From contig JBOZIK010000001.1 in the NCBI GenBank assembly GCA_051453625.1, positions 196,034,993 to 196,098,992 of the forward strand: 64,000 bases of DNA. The letters are read 5' to 3'. The stretch comes from Welwitschia mirabilis (lineage: Eukaryota > Gnetophyta > Gnetopsida > Welwitschiales). Position numbers and translations under genes: made by a program. This document shows, piece after piece, positions 12,501-24,400 of the stretch (position 1 is the first letter of the stretch; each line of letters starts with the position of its first letter). The notes beneath the pieces were generated by a model. It did not search any database, was not told the DNA's origin, and saw only the letters and a list, made by a program, of their open reading frames with translations.

Positions 12501-13239
12501 CATCATTTGGTAATGTAAAATCAATAACAAATGGATCTAGAAGTTCTCCCGCCCTCAAAGAGGTAAGAAATCTTGTGCACAGGATTAAGATTTATAGAGC
12601 CACTCATGATGTCAATAGTTTCTCAGGATTAGTATCAACATATCATTATAACTAAATATAAAGTATTTATTAAAAAATAATGAAAAGAAAAAGGAAAATA
12701 AAATGAAGATAAAATTATTAAAAAGAAGAGGTGTGATGTAAATTAAAGTAAAATAAGCTTAAGAATCCTTTAATACATGTTCCCTAATTGGTATAAAATG
12801 AATTTCATATGTTCTACTCTGTTCATTACTTATAGGCTTTACAGGAAATGAAATGGAGGTTTGAAAAAAAAGATATGGGCTATGGAACTATTGTATTTTA
12901 AAAAGGTACCTATCAAATTAAATAATATCCATCTAATTAATGCTCTAGTAACTAGAGGATATAATTAGCCTTTAACTAAATTTTTATCATCTAAGAGTGG
13001 ATTTGAAAATTTATCCCTTACAAAATAATACCTTTATAAATTTACAAAAATAGAATTATTGATTCTTTGAAAAATATGTTTACATCAATATTTCCAAATT
13101 TTATGAAGGACGTAGGGTTTGAAACACTTTCAAAGGAATAAATAATGAATTGGAATTTTTGGTAAATCTCCAAGAAGAAAATATTTCTAGTTTGAATGAA
13201 AATGTTAAAGTGATATAAGAACCAATATTCAAGTGTTTT
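9536..13239. other. 3.7 kb of AT-rich sequence without an assignable gene
   Basis: Stops occur in all frames. Weak hints only: minus-strand sequence at 9690-9980, with a short tail rich in GATAAAGATATAAATAAAATGC, could be a LINE 3' end; minus-strand 12140-12340 and 10720-10860 have short open stretches that do not match a domain I can name with confidence. The longest open frame is 12356-12655 (+, 99 codons), basic and unrecognised. Its position within otherwise dead sequence argues that it is chance. Confidence 0.4.
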
Positions 13240-14574
13240 AAGCCTTAAAATAATCAATAAGGAATGCTAAAATTATCTTTATTAGTACAAAAAGGATCGA
13301 AAGCATCTATAAATGCCAAAGAAGAGGCTTCTTATCAATAGATATAACTTGATGAAGAAGACACCATAAAAAGTGATTATTCTTAATAATCTTTTTATAG
13401 ATGCTTTAAACACTTGGTATTCATTATTTTTCAGAGTTTTAGGTACATGTTTTCTAAAAGCCTATAATAGAGTTTTCTGCCTTCACTTTACAAGGATAAG
13501 AACAATGTCCATCTTTTGACTCTATTTATTTAAAGATAAGATATGGTTAAATTAAATGTGATTTTCTTAAAAATATAAGAAATAAAGTATGTAATATTTT
13601 ATTTTTCTTTTGGAAAAATTTGAGTTTCCATAAATCTTTTGAAGTGTTTCTCAAGAAATTCATTAATTATTTAAGTGAAGACATAAAAAGGAAATTACAC
13701 CCCTATTAAATAAATCAACCACTACTTGAGGTCTTAAAAAGGTATTTGAAATGCTATTTACTAGTAATCATCATGAAACTACTTAACGTAACATGGAAGA
13801 AGGGATAGGAAAATTGTTTCAAAGAATTTTCATCAAAATCATTTAATATGTATTTAAATTTATTTTTAGGATAATAGATTATATAATCTTAACATTCATT
13901 AGAGACATAAAATAGGATAGATGTTTTTCTAGATTCAATTCTTATTTGAATAAGCAATATAAAGTCATTCAAAAACTAAGTAATACCATAATCATGTGGA
14001 GTGAACAATTACTAATCACTTGGTATAGAGGAATTTACCTTTTTGATAATAGTTAAAAATATTCAAATCCCTTTTTTTTCTTGGTGAAGAAACTAATTTT
14101 CCATGTAACTCTATGAAATGCTTTTTTATAATTGTTATTTAATCATATGAAATTATGAAGAAAATTTTTAATTCTTTTGTAACATAATGCAAGAGGACCC
14201 TAACAAGAGGAATAATAAATATGCAAAATAAATAAAATAACTTTACATACTAAGCATTTTGAATCCATTATGAGCTTTTAGCTTTTCATCTATATAATTC
14301 AAAAACTAATTTATTAATAATGAAGTCCAATAGTTTCTTAGAAATACCTTAAAATAAGAAGGAAACCCTAAGAGTTTTGATCATTTTATCATCTTAAATA
14401 ATTTTCTCTAATTTAAAGAAAATACATTTATAATTTTTAAAAACATTAAATATTGAAGACTTTTCTTAATTAATCTTAGAACTAGAGAGAGAATAATAAA
14501 GATCAATCATAGAGATAAATTGATTAACTACAACTTAAAGATTTATAATACAAATGTAGGAGCTATATGCAAAG
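13240..14574 (-). pseudogene. LINE-D, C-terminal half of ORF2 (left of gypsy B)
   Basis: The minus strand, read right to left, shows SSSKIN*EKSSIF (about 14440-14500; the ...SGxKINxEKS segment after the RT active site), then KLLDFIINKLVFELYR, then GKLVSSPRKKRDLNIFN (about 14050-14110; the post-RT block of plant L1 elements), and finally NNHFLWCLLHQVISIDKK (about 13330-13380), which resembles the lead into the zinc-binding RT tail. The order and strand fit one LINE ORF2. The upstream part of the RT, including the catalytic box, is missing at the junction with gypsy B; sequence of the same type resumes at 43533-44189. Confidence 0.6.
13300..13407. repeat. 14-bp perfect inverted repeat
   Basis: AAAGCATCTATAAA at 13300-13313 and its exact reverse complement at 13394-13407, separated by 80 bp, with no further pairing outside. 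It lies within LINE-D and is probably chance in AT-rich DNA. Confidence 0.6.
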
Positions 14575-16024
14575 TGAATTATTCAAGGTACAATTCAGCT
14601 ACACTTTTTTCTATAGTTTTTATAAAAGGAATGCAAGATTATCCCAGTTAATACAAAACTTACACAATTGAGTTTAAATTTTACCAATATTATCTAGAAG
14701 TTCCATTATAGAAAAGGTCCTAGAGTAATTCTTCCAGAGGGACAATATTGATAGTAAAAATTAGTGAAATCAACACAACATAGAATTGCAAATAGATTTA
14801 AGTAATGTATTAAATTGAGCAAGTGATTGAAAGGGATTGTAAGAGGCAAGAGCATGAAAACGAAGTTAGCGTTTGAAGAACTAACTTGAATATTTTAACA
14901 AATAAAATACCTCTACTCAAATATATAATGCAAATTTTTGATTTAACCCTTCAACATGTCAACTTCATTATAGCTTAGATTATGATGACATAATCTAATT
15001 TACCATGTTAATAGTGGTGAGATATCTTTCTCACTTTGATATGTCACAAGTTAATCGTAAGCGTGATTAGTAAGAAAAAAATTAAGAAACCATTAAGCAA
15101 ATTCAAACTATAAAGTTAAAATATGAATAAGAAAGGCTCACATAAGAATATAACTAACCTAGCAATATTGTCATTAAACCATGTATTAAAAGTATGAAAT
15201 GACTCATAAGTTAGAATCAAGAAATAAATGCTACTATCATTTATTATCAAAATACGAATTGTAGTACATTAATGAAAGAAATATAAAACTTGATTATAAA
15301 AACCTCAAGCTACCTTGGAGGCTAGCCCATTTCTAAAGGGGAAACTTATAATGCCATGTTGAAGACTATCTCACTCGTAAGATTAAATGATCTTAACTTA
15401 AAATAAGTGTTACAAAGTGGGATACTTGGTCCTTTTTATAGTGAAGGATAGAGTTAAAATGGCTGGGGTCCTTTGTCTTATAATATTTATGGGGATGAGG
15501 CTTTAGGTTCTATCATTTAGCATAAGATATCTTCTACCCAAAATAACATGGATTATCATGATAAGTCCAGCATGTGGCCTTTGGCATAGCATTCCTCCAT
15601 CAATTGGTGCTACCACCACATGTCATTGATGCCACCATCATTTTGTGTAAGCTTGTTCAATTTATGGATAAAATAATAATAGATGTTGATATAGTAACTA
15701 AATGGGCCCATAATTAGGATCTAATAGTCTCTCCATGGTGAAATAAAAATATAAGCCTAGAAGGCATTCGGAAAAAGGGACCAGTGCTATCATATAGGTA
15801 AGAGGTGCTATCGATGTTTACAAGTAGATCATCTTTGTGCTGTACCACATGATCCAAAATGCAATAAAATTTGTAAAATCATAGTAGGAAAATATGTAAG
15901 TTCACATATGGCATTAAAATGATGAAATACATACGTTTATAATAAAATAATTAAATTAATATCTTTACTTATGATAAATTAGCTTGATATACTTGATGTA
16001 ATTGTCAAATTTTACATGTTACCA
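14575..16024 (-). repeat. Gypsy B 3' LTR (intact copy)
   Basis: In plus orientation it starts TGAATTATTCAAGG and ends ACATGTTACCA. It aligns along its whole length with 24401-25148 plus 42876-43532, for example 'ttataaaa(g)aatgcaa', 'ctcattt...tggt', 'atgctactatcattt' and 'catggattatcatga'. A TATA-like CCTTTTTATA (minus-strand TATAAAAAGG) lies at 15431-15440. The break in the other copy falls at the 'aaaggggaaactta' region near 15345. Confidence 0.9.
15431..15440 (-). promoter_or_regulatory. TATA-box-like site of the gypsy B LTR
   Basis: TATAAAAAGG on the minus strand. The 5' LTR copy has TATAGAAAAGG at 42953-42963, in the same alignment column. This is the likely U3 promoter; activity is inferred only. 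Confidence 0.5.
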
Positions 16025-17419
16025 TATCTTTTCATCAAAATTTAAAAAGTCTCTTAACAAAAGCATGATAAAAAATGACTAATATGGAAATTTTTTAAAG
16101 AAAACATTCAAGCATGATATAAGAATCATGACCAATTTAAAAAATTTTTAGTGAAGTTTTAAAAAATAAGGCATTAAAATACAAAATTCTTTGAAAAATG
16201 TGAATTCCATACCCCCCCAATCAAAATTAAAGTTCGTTCTCAAAGTTTCAAAGAATAGAAACAATTGAATGCAAAATTTGAGAATAAGTTGATACAACCT
16301 TCGAAGAAAAATTCTTTATTAGATGTCATTTTATTTTAAAGATAAAAAAAATGCAAGATAATATAACTAAGTTACAATTTAAGAACAAGATAATTATGAG
16401 AAATTATTATCTCCGTCTTCCAATCAATTTATTCTTGCTAATATTTTAAGCTTGCATTTTTTGAATGAACATGATGATAAAGATTATTCCATAATAAAAA
16501 CATTCAGATCTTATGGTGTTATTTCTAATAGAATGGTATGAAGTCAAAGTGGTAATGTAAGTGGTGTGAAGTGGAAAATGGCAATATAAATGAAACTCAA
16601 CCATGTAACCTATGAATAAAACAAAAACTCACTTAAGCTAATGGCCTTATTTTATTGCATTTTTTGTAATTTTTAATTTCCTTTAATGGATCTTAATGCC
16701 AAACAAGAAAGTTATCAACCAAGTTGACTCATAAAATTTCAAGGGTAGAAGCAAATCTTAAATACAATTATTAAAGAGAGAAAAGATAAAATTTCTTTAA
16801 TTATGGCTTAATTTTAATTCCACTTTCCCTTCTACAATCATAAGTATCTTTGTTTCAAGTACCTTAATCTTATTGAGCATCCAGTATTATGGCATTTTTC
16901 TTCTAATATAATTAAGCATGTTGTCCTTGCAAAAACCAATTCTTCATTTCCAATGAACGTCTATACTCCTAATTTAGTTGAAGATGTCTTGAATAAATCA
17001 TTAGAGCTGCATTGCTAGTGAGAATTCATAACCTTTAATTAAATCTAATAAACCAATTAAAGATAAAAATGTTCTTTTAGAGAAGACATATTATTTTTCT
17101 TTTGATTATAATTCTTGTATACGTTTTTTTCTTTAATATACATAGGAGGATTCATCGGCTTATTAGCCTACTTAAGAAATATCTTATCCTAATGACTACT
17201 TCAAAATAAAGAGAATAACATGAAAGTAGATTCCACCTTTTCATCCATTTTTTCTTCCTAAACTAAATACCTCAAGTGAATGCAAACTTTAATAATATAA
17301 ATAAAAAATGAACATAATTTTCTCTTAAAAATCAGAAGTGTAGCTAATCTTATCCAATAGTTGAAATGACAAAAAGATCACTTATTAGCAGTTTAATTAT
17401 TAAAGGCCATCAACTAGGA
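16025..17419 (-). other. Gypsy B 3' non-coding region
   Basis: No coding potential on either strand. The stretch near 16203-16250 (CCATACCCCCCCAATCAAAA followed by 'gttctcaaagtttcaaag') has a clear counterpart in gypsy C at 29996-30050 ('ccatagtcccaatcaaaa...gtcctcaaagtgat'). B and C therefore share a conserved element shortly before the 3' LTR. Long 3' non-coding regions are common in Athila/Tat elements. Confidence 0.6.
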
Positions 17420-18790
17420 TCCTTAAGTTCATGAATTCATAAGTATACAAGAGGAATGGATGAAAGTATTTGGAATAATAACCATTAAATTTGAATAATT
17501 AATGATTTTTGGGATTTTCTATGAGAAAAACACCTTTGGCACCATCTATTTTATTATGTAGAAACCCTTCCATTTGGAAACTAGTTTACCTAGGGATAAA
17601 TGCAATTTTCAATTGTAAATCAAAGATTGGTTCTACCTCTTGGAAAGGTTTGCTAAGAATGTTTTGATCATGTAGTTTTTTTTGTTCTTTTCTTATTGAT
17701 TTTTACATTCTCATATGCATCATTTTTTATCTCATCTAGCTGATTCAATTGGATAGCTCTTCATTTTCTTGTCACTTCAAGGTTTAAGTTCATATTCTGA
17801 ATTGTATAATAAGCTCTATGTTTAAGTTTTACAAGAGATGATAGGCTTTACCATAGATTAAGCTAAATTGAAACATTTCTAATGGTTTCTTTTAAGCCAT
17901 CCTATAAGCCCACAAAATGTCATTTCACTTATAGAACTAGTCTTTCCTTGTTGAGCTCATTACTTTCTATAGTATGTTTATGATTTCTTTATTAGTAACC
18001 TTATCTTGTTTTCTAGTTTAAGGTGGTAAGGATTTACAAATTTGTGAGTAATCCCATGTTTGATAAAAAGCTTGTTGAATATGCTATTGAAAAGGTAAGT
18101 ATTACCATCACTAATTAAGATCCTATGGTAATAAAATCTACTCAACATATTTTCCCTAAATAACTTCACTATAGTTTGGGCATTGTTATTCTTGCAAGCA
18201 CATGCTTCTATCCATTTAGTAACATAATCAATAGAAATAAGGATTTATTGGTAACTATTATAAGAAATATGGACCTTGAAAATAAATTACCCAAACATCA
18301 AAAGGTTGAATAACAAGGATGAGATTTAAAGGCTTCATGTATCTTCTCATAAGGCTTCCAAAATTTTGGCAATTTTTGCAGGCTTTATAATAGAGATATG
18401 AATCCCTAAAAAGTAAAGGCAAATAAAAACCATATTAAAGAATCTTAATGATGGTTTTATAATAACCCCCATAGGCCTCAGGATGCTAACCTTTAATGAT
18501 ATTATGGATTTTAGATTTAGGAATACATCTATAAATAATTTGATTAGGCTAATATTTGAATAGAAAAGGACTATCCCAAAAGAAATATTTGACTTGGCTT
18601 GGGAATTTATTCCTATTATTAAGAGTCTAATACGAGCAAATAACTTTGGAGACTAAGTAATTGGAAATATTGGTAAACCAAAAAACCTCTAAACTAGAGA
18701 AAATATGTTCATTAGAAAGAGTATCATCAAAATAAGGGACTCATGAAGATTGCTTAGTGTAATGAAAGAAAGAGAATTAGCTATGAAATT
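17420..18790 (-). pseudogene. Gypsy B integrase
   Basis: Integrase inserts the cDNA copy into the host genome. On the minus strand the N-terminal part reads DSPFLFKY*PNQIIYRCIP (about 18560), then a CLGNLF...IIVTNKSLFLLIMLLNG region (about 18200), and the open stretch at 17978-18169 with RILISDGNTYLFNSIFNKL and KHGITHKFVNPYH, the region around the second catalytic Asp. A C-terminal block resembling gypsy integrase tails follows at 17450-17620. Frames shift repeatedly. The conserved SDG and THK.....YH residues are visible in the 63-codon open part. Confidence 0.8.
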
Positions 18791-19260
18791 GTCACAACCT
18801 TTTTTATTTTTGATTTTTAAGTAAATTTCCTATAAGGCTAAAATCTATTTAATTAATCTGGGCTTAAAATCCTTTTTAACTAGGAGACATATAAGGGCCA
18901 CATGATCAATGTAGACAATGATCTTAGAACCCAAAAGATACAATATAAATTTTTCTAGCACAAAGACTATCACAAGGAGCTATTTCTTAATAACTATGTA
19001 ATTTAGTTGGATGTCACTCAATGTCTCACTTGTATAGTAAATTATGATTAATTTATTATCCACTCTCTGTTCTAACATAACAACAAATATGTAATCACTA
19101 GCATTACATATAATTTTAAAGGATAAATTACAATTAGGTGTTGAATAATGATGTAGTGATAAGTTTTCCTTAAAGTTCATCAAAATATCATTGACATCCC
19201 TAGGTATAATTAAAAGAGGCATCCTTACTGAGAAGGTCACAAAGGAATCTAAAATATTGC
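18791..19260 (-). pseudogene. Gypsy B RNase H
   Basis: The open stretch at 18980-19240 (86 codons) reads LSFKIICNASDYIFVVMLEQ followed by IIYYTSETLSDIQLNYIV. The CNASDY box is the RNase H catalytic-Asp region of Ty3/gypsy elements (usually CDASDY, so the first Asp is Asn here), and the YYTSETL block is its usual partner. It lies directly downstream of the RT and upstream of integrase, as expected. Confidence 0.85.
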
Positions 19261-20060
19261 TAAAGCCTTAGATAAATCTCTTATAACAACCTACATATCC
19301 TAAAAAGGATCTAATGTCTTTTTTCTTCATGGGAAAGGTAGATCAATGACTAAATAAACCTTTGTAGGATCTACTCGGATTTCCTTTAAAAAGATGATGT
19401 GTTCTATAACTATTGCTTTTTCATGAAATGACATCTTTCCCAAATCAAAATGAGGTGTTTTCCTATGATCTAATGAGGAAAAGTTCTAGACTGTGAAGAA
19501 AATAATTTAAAGATAATTCATAAATTGAAAAGTCATCCATGAAAATCCCTATACACAAATCTGAGAAATTAGAGTAAATGTCAAGCATACATTATTGAAA
19601 CATGGTAGGAACATTACAAAGATCAAAGGACTTTTTTATAAGCAAATGTTCCATAAAGGTAGGTAAATGTAATCTTATCCTAATCCTTAAGGGTAATTGT
19701 TGTTTGGTTATGGCCTAACTATCTAGATAAGAAATAGTAAAAGAGATGTCTAGCAAGTTATTTAAGAATTTGATTAGAGAACAAAAGGGAAAAATGGTCT
19801 TTTCTTATTACAACATTAAGTTTTTAATAATTAATATACATCCTCCATTTTACACTAGGCTTAGTAAGTATAAAATCATTATTTTCAATAGGCACTAATG
19901 TAATCCTAGTCTTCTTAGTTACTATTTGGGTTGAACTACCTAATTACTATAATAGATGGGGTAAAAGATTCCATTATATGAAAGTTTAATTACCTGATTT
20001 TTGACTACTTCCTTTACGAATGGATTAAGTCATCTTTGGGCTTTAATAGAAATCTTAGCA
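19261..20060 (-). pseudogene. Gypsy B reverse transcriptase
   Basis: Minus-strand frames give VKWRMYINY*KLNVVIRKD (about 19795-19860), HNQTTITLKDQDKITFTYLY (about 19650-19710) and IGIFMDDFSIY with an intact FMDD catalytic box at 19532-19543. These are consecutive blocks of a Ty3/gypsy RT. The catalytic box has survived although several stops and frameshifts interrupt the gene, so no active protein is expected. Confidence 0.88.
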
Positions 20061-20439
20061 TTCTCATCAACACATATGTGATGTCTACAAACAAAAAGGT
20101 CTATGACTCTAATATTAGAAAGGGTTCAATTAAGAGCTTACTTATTTCCTCAAAAGATTCACGAATTTATTCTCTTAAGATGGGAAGAAGGAATAACTAA
20201 TGACCACTAAAAAAGTAGAATCGTTTCCTATAAAATCATATTTAAGCTCATGAGAAAGTGGTTTACATTCAATGGAGGAATCATATTGGATGGTTATGAA
20301 TAAGTTCTTTTATAAAGAAGTATTAGGATTTGAAGCATATTGGATATGGGTGAAAAGTTACTAATTAAGGAGGAGACTTTCTTTCCTATCCACATGTTCA
20401 ATTCCATTGTTCATAGAAGGTAATTTCATGATGTTAAAA

Positions 20440-20985
20440 ACATTTAATTCCACTATCATGTTATCAAAGAATATTTTAATTAGATCATTCCTACAATTAA
20501 TAAGGGCACTGAAAGTTTCAAAGTAAAATCTTCTTAAAATTACAATAAGTAACTAATTAACTATGTTTATCATTTCCAAAACTACAAAATCCATAAGGAA
20601 ATAGTAACTATCTTCCCTAATAATGATATTCTTAATTATCTATAATGGTATTTTTAGGGAATTATTAGCAAGTTATAATTGTATTCTAGTGTTTTAAATT
20701 CCTTCCAAGCCTAGTTTTTTGTATGTACCATAAGAAAGCAGTTTGACACTAGCTCCTAAATCTAATAGGGCTAGTTTTAGGTGTTTATCTCTAATTGTAA
20801 TGTCTATTATGAGGCATCCAAGTCTTTTTACTTAGATGAGATTTTGTCTTGGGCTATGATGCTAGTATGTTATGTTAGAAAAGCATTACTTTTACTGTTC
20901 ATTCATCTCTTTACAATGTACACATCTTTAAGAAATTTTTCATAAGGGAGAACTTATATAATAGCTCTCAAGAGGGGAATGTTAA
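20440..20985 (-). pseudogene. Gypsy B aspartic protease
   Basis: At 20703-20770 the minus strand reads, uninterrupted, DLGASVKLLSYGTYKKLGL, the active-site region of Athila/Tat-type proteases with the catalytic Asp kept. Protease cleaves the Gag-Pol precursor. The upstream side is lost in the 793-N gap. Confidence 0.82.
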
Positions 20986-21778
20986 NNNNNNNNNNNNNNN
21001 NNNNNNNNNNNNNNNNNNNNNNNNNNNNNNNNNNNNNNNNNNNNNNNNNNNNNNNNNNNNNNNNNNNNNNNNNNNNNNNNNNNNNNNNNNNNNNNNNNNN
21101 NNNNNNNNNNNNNNNNNNNNNNNNNNNNNNNNNNNNNNNNNNNNNNNNNNNNNNNNNNNNNNNNNNNNNNNNNNNNNNNNNNNNNNNNNNNNNNNNNNNN
21201 NNNNNNNNNNNNNNNNNNNNNNNNNNNNNNNNNNNNNNNNNNNNNNNNNNNNNNNNNNNNNNNNNNNNNNNNNNNNNNNNNNNNNNNNNNNNNNNNNNNN
21301 NNNNNNNNNNNNNNNNNNNNNNNNNNNNNNNNNNNNNNNNNNNNNNNNNNNNNNNNNNNNNNNNNNNNNNNNNNNNNNNNNNNNNNNNNNNNNNNNNNNN
21401 NNNNNNNNNNNNNNNNNNNNNNNNNNNNNNNNNNNNNNNNNNNNNNNNNNNNNNNNNNNNNNNNNNNNNNNNNNNNNNNNNNNNNNNNNNNNNNNNNNNN
21501 NNNNNNNNNNNNNNNNNNNNNNNNNNNNNNNNNNNNNNNNNNNNNNNNNNNNNNNNNNNNNNNNNNNNNNNNNNNNNNNNNNNNNNNNNNNNNNNNNNNN
21601 NNNNNNNNNNNNNNNNNNNNNNNNNNNNNNNNNNNNNNNNNNNNNNNNNNNNNNNNNNNNNNNNNNNNNNNNNNNNNNNNNNNNNNNNNNNNNNNNNNNN
21701 NNNNNNNNNNNNNNNNNNNNNNNNNNNNNNNNNNNNNNNNNNNNNNNNNNNNNNNNNNNNNNNNNNNNNNNNNNNNNN
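20986..21778. other. Assembly gap (793 N)
   Basis: Run of N between the protease and gag of gypsy B. It could hide a protease/gag linker or another nested insertion. Confidence 0.99.
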
Positions 21779-24180
21779 TTTCTTACTATGTTTCCTTGTT
21801 TCAACTATTTTGGCAATGGTAAAGATTCTCTGTAAGTGGATACGAACTTTTCATTTTCTTTTACCATTTTCTTTTCTTCATTGATTTTCATAGGTGTGTT
21901 ATCTTTCTTAGTTTGTTCTTATTTTAGATCTTGATTTATTTATTTTTTACTCTTAACATGGATAGCCTTGCTCTCCTTAATGTGGTTAGGCTCCATTATT
22001 TTTATAATTTTAACTTATTTAAGATTTGGTTCTAGACTCATGGGAAGTTTACCTAGCATACAATGATGAAGGAAAGAAAGGATATGGATGCTAGTATAAT
22101 TGAGTTACTAGATTTTCCATTTTAGTTTGTATAAGGTAAAATAGTTTTATCTATTGATATATTATTGGTTAATTTACATTTAGGTTTATGAATCCATAAA
22201 TCTTTTTAGTATATCTTTCAAAGCGTTTGATGTTTAGGGATGGTGGTTTGATAATGAATGGTACTAGTTTGAAATAAAGGGTAAGAATGAAAAGATGAAG
22301 GAAATGAGTTTATAGGTTGATTAGTTAAATCTTAGTTGTAGTTATTATCTTGTTTCTAAGAGAAGTTTGGATGATTCCTCCACCCAAGGTTATAGGTGTT
22401 CAAATATGGATTATTTTTATGGGTCTGCCAATGTTTTACTACTATATTAGATTGCTCATTAATAGTATTTTAAAAGATGGGGATGTAAGAACTCTTGGAT
22501 GTTTTATGAAAATCATTATAACAAGTTAGACACTTAAGTGTAGAGGTTGCAGCTTTGGGCTATGACATAAAAAACTATTATTGCAATCAACAATTTGGTT
22601 ATTAACATTAAAATTTTTAATCACTATATAAACACTAGTAAACTTAATTAAATTTTGAGTTCTATATTCTTCATTGGATTTTGCCTAGTTCTTTTAACTT
22701 TTAGTGACTTATTCTAAGTACTTTTAGGCTTAATTTATTTCAAAGTTAAGAAAATTATCCCTATTAATCATTTCTACTAATTGTCTATTATTCGAGGATA
22801 GCCCTTTATAAAAGAAACTAATTAATCTCCTTGGTTCAAAAATATGTTATGAGCATTTTAAAAATAGGCCCTTAAAGCTTTATATGATTTGTGAGAAAGT
22901 TTCATGATCTTTCTATTGAAAGTTTAGTATTTATCTTCTAGGCACATTGTTTTATGACTAGGGAAGAATTTGGTAATGAAGGCTTTATTCATGTTTATCC
23001 TAAATAAAAAGAGGTTTTAAGGAATACAACCATGATTTATCTTTTTCTTTCAAGGAAAAAGGGAATAAGATTAACATAAGTGCATTATATGTATTGATGT
23101 ATTAAGGTTTAGTTAATAGTGCACATCCAAATTCTTTCAAATTAAGTATGGGTCTTTAAATTCAAGGCCATGGAGGCATAGAAGAAGTTAAGTGATGGAT
23201 GGATTAAAATCTAATTTATGTGCTACTAGAAATTAAACTATACACAAAGGTATTCTTAAATATTATGATTGAAGGTAGTCTTTAAGAATTTGCATAGAAA
23301 GAGGATTATTAAAGAAGTTTAATTGATTTAATAAAAAAGAGTAGCTTGCATGATGGGCTGGTGACTGGTTTGAGATATGAAAATAAAATTACTATAAACA
23401 CTAAGGATAGAAAGGAGCTAAGTTATTAATTTATGGAGTTTCGAAGAAAGATTTATTAGTTTCATTAGTCTATTATTTCCTTTTAGACCTCCTCATGAAT
23501 GATCCTAGAGAAGAGTATTTCTTTATTATTATTGATATGATTCATATTTTCTCTAGATGATGTTCTAAATTAATCTTTCATTTATGTCACACTTCTAACA
23601 TATGCAAAATTGAAGTGTTTTAGAATAGACTTGAGATCAAAAAAGTTTTAAAGGTTTAATAGAGGATTCAGGTTGAGTTTTAAAGAAATATTTATAAGAC
23701 AGATGGTAACATTAGTTATCTTAGGTAGCAGCACTAGTTTTTTATTAAGAAAAGAGATACAAGAAATGGGATTTAACACTTTTGTCATAGCATAATTTAA
23801 TTTAGATAATATAAGATAGAGAATAATTTGTTTAAAAAATTAGAAGATAAATAAAACCTTAAAAAAACCCTAAATAAATATTTTTTACTATTTTTATAAA
23901 AATATAAAATAAAATCTAAAATGTAAAAACTAGAACTGAAATCTATTGTAGTAAAATGCAAAAAAGGAAAACAAAGGAAAGAAAGCTCTTATCTATTTTT
24001 GTTGTTTATTGATTTCCTTAATTTTTTTGATTCACCTTGCTTTATTCTTTATCCAATAGAAATTTGACAACAAAATTTGCAAAAATAGTTATCCCTACAC
24101 AAAAGAGATGAATGTAATGTTGATATTCTGGTTAAAGCTAAATAGTTTACAAAAACTTGTAAAAACTGAATCATTTCAAG
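21779..24180 (-). pseudogene. Gypsy B gag region
   Basis: The minus strand at about 22740-22830 is open and reads FFYKGLSSNNRQLVEM, the core of a plant retrotransposon gag domain. The same block occurs in gypsy C as SFFYNGLTTNKR. The rest is heavily frameshifted. Gag would form the particle core. It lies between the 5' leader and the protease, in the expected order. Confidence 0.65.
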
Positions 24181-24309
24181 TATCACTAGAAATGATTAGT
24201 ACCATTCATTAGAGAGTATAGAAACTAAAGAAATGCAAAACTATAAAGAAAATAATACTATAAATGGTTTAGATGTTTCTGAAATGGACCAATACCAATC
24301 AATAAAAAA
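24181..24309 (-). repeat. Two-unit leader repeat in the gypsy B 5' leader
   Basis: Unit 1 (24181-24216) contains ATCACTAG, then TAGTACC, then TTCATTAG. Unit 2 (24273-24309) has the related CTGAAATGGACCAATACC followed by AATCAATAA. Their TACC cores are 93 bp apart (24200 and 24293). Gypsy C carries the same pair, 92 bp apart, at the same distance from its LTR. Confidence 0.7.
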
Positions 24310-24380
24310 TGTAGAAAGCTAAAACTCTAAAATGCAAAAAAATAAAAATTTCGTGCATGCACACTTTAAAACTACTATGC

Positions 24381-24397
24381 CTCCAACAATGATTCCA
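24381..24397 (-). promoter_or_regulatory. Decayed primer-binding site of gypsy B
   Basis: The minus-strand sequence TGGAATCATTGTTGGAG lies 3 bases from the inner end of the 5' LTR. Athila/Tat elements usually prime from tRNA-Asp; most mismatches to that class of site are transitions, as expected from cytosine deamination. The identity of the tRNA is inference. Confidence 0.4.
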
Positions 24398-24400
24398 AAA

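Noticed and set aside
12356-12655. 99-codon plus-strand ORF as a possible host gene
   Set aside because: No recognisable domain, no exon or promoter context, and it is surrounded by sequence with stops in all frames.
13300-13407. MITE or terminal-inverted-repeat element
   Set aside because: The 14-bp inverted repeat has no flanking duplication and sits within LINE-D sequence.
14570-14580. ATGCA as a target-site duplication of gypsy B
   Set aside because: It occurs near both ends (14567-14571 and 43530-43534), but using it would require non-canonical LTR termini.
20979-21884. Long open frames of about 280-300 codons on both strands
   Set aside because: They consist almost wholly of the N gap at 20986-21778 and are not real.
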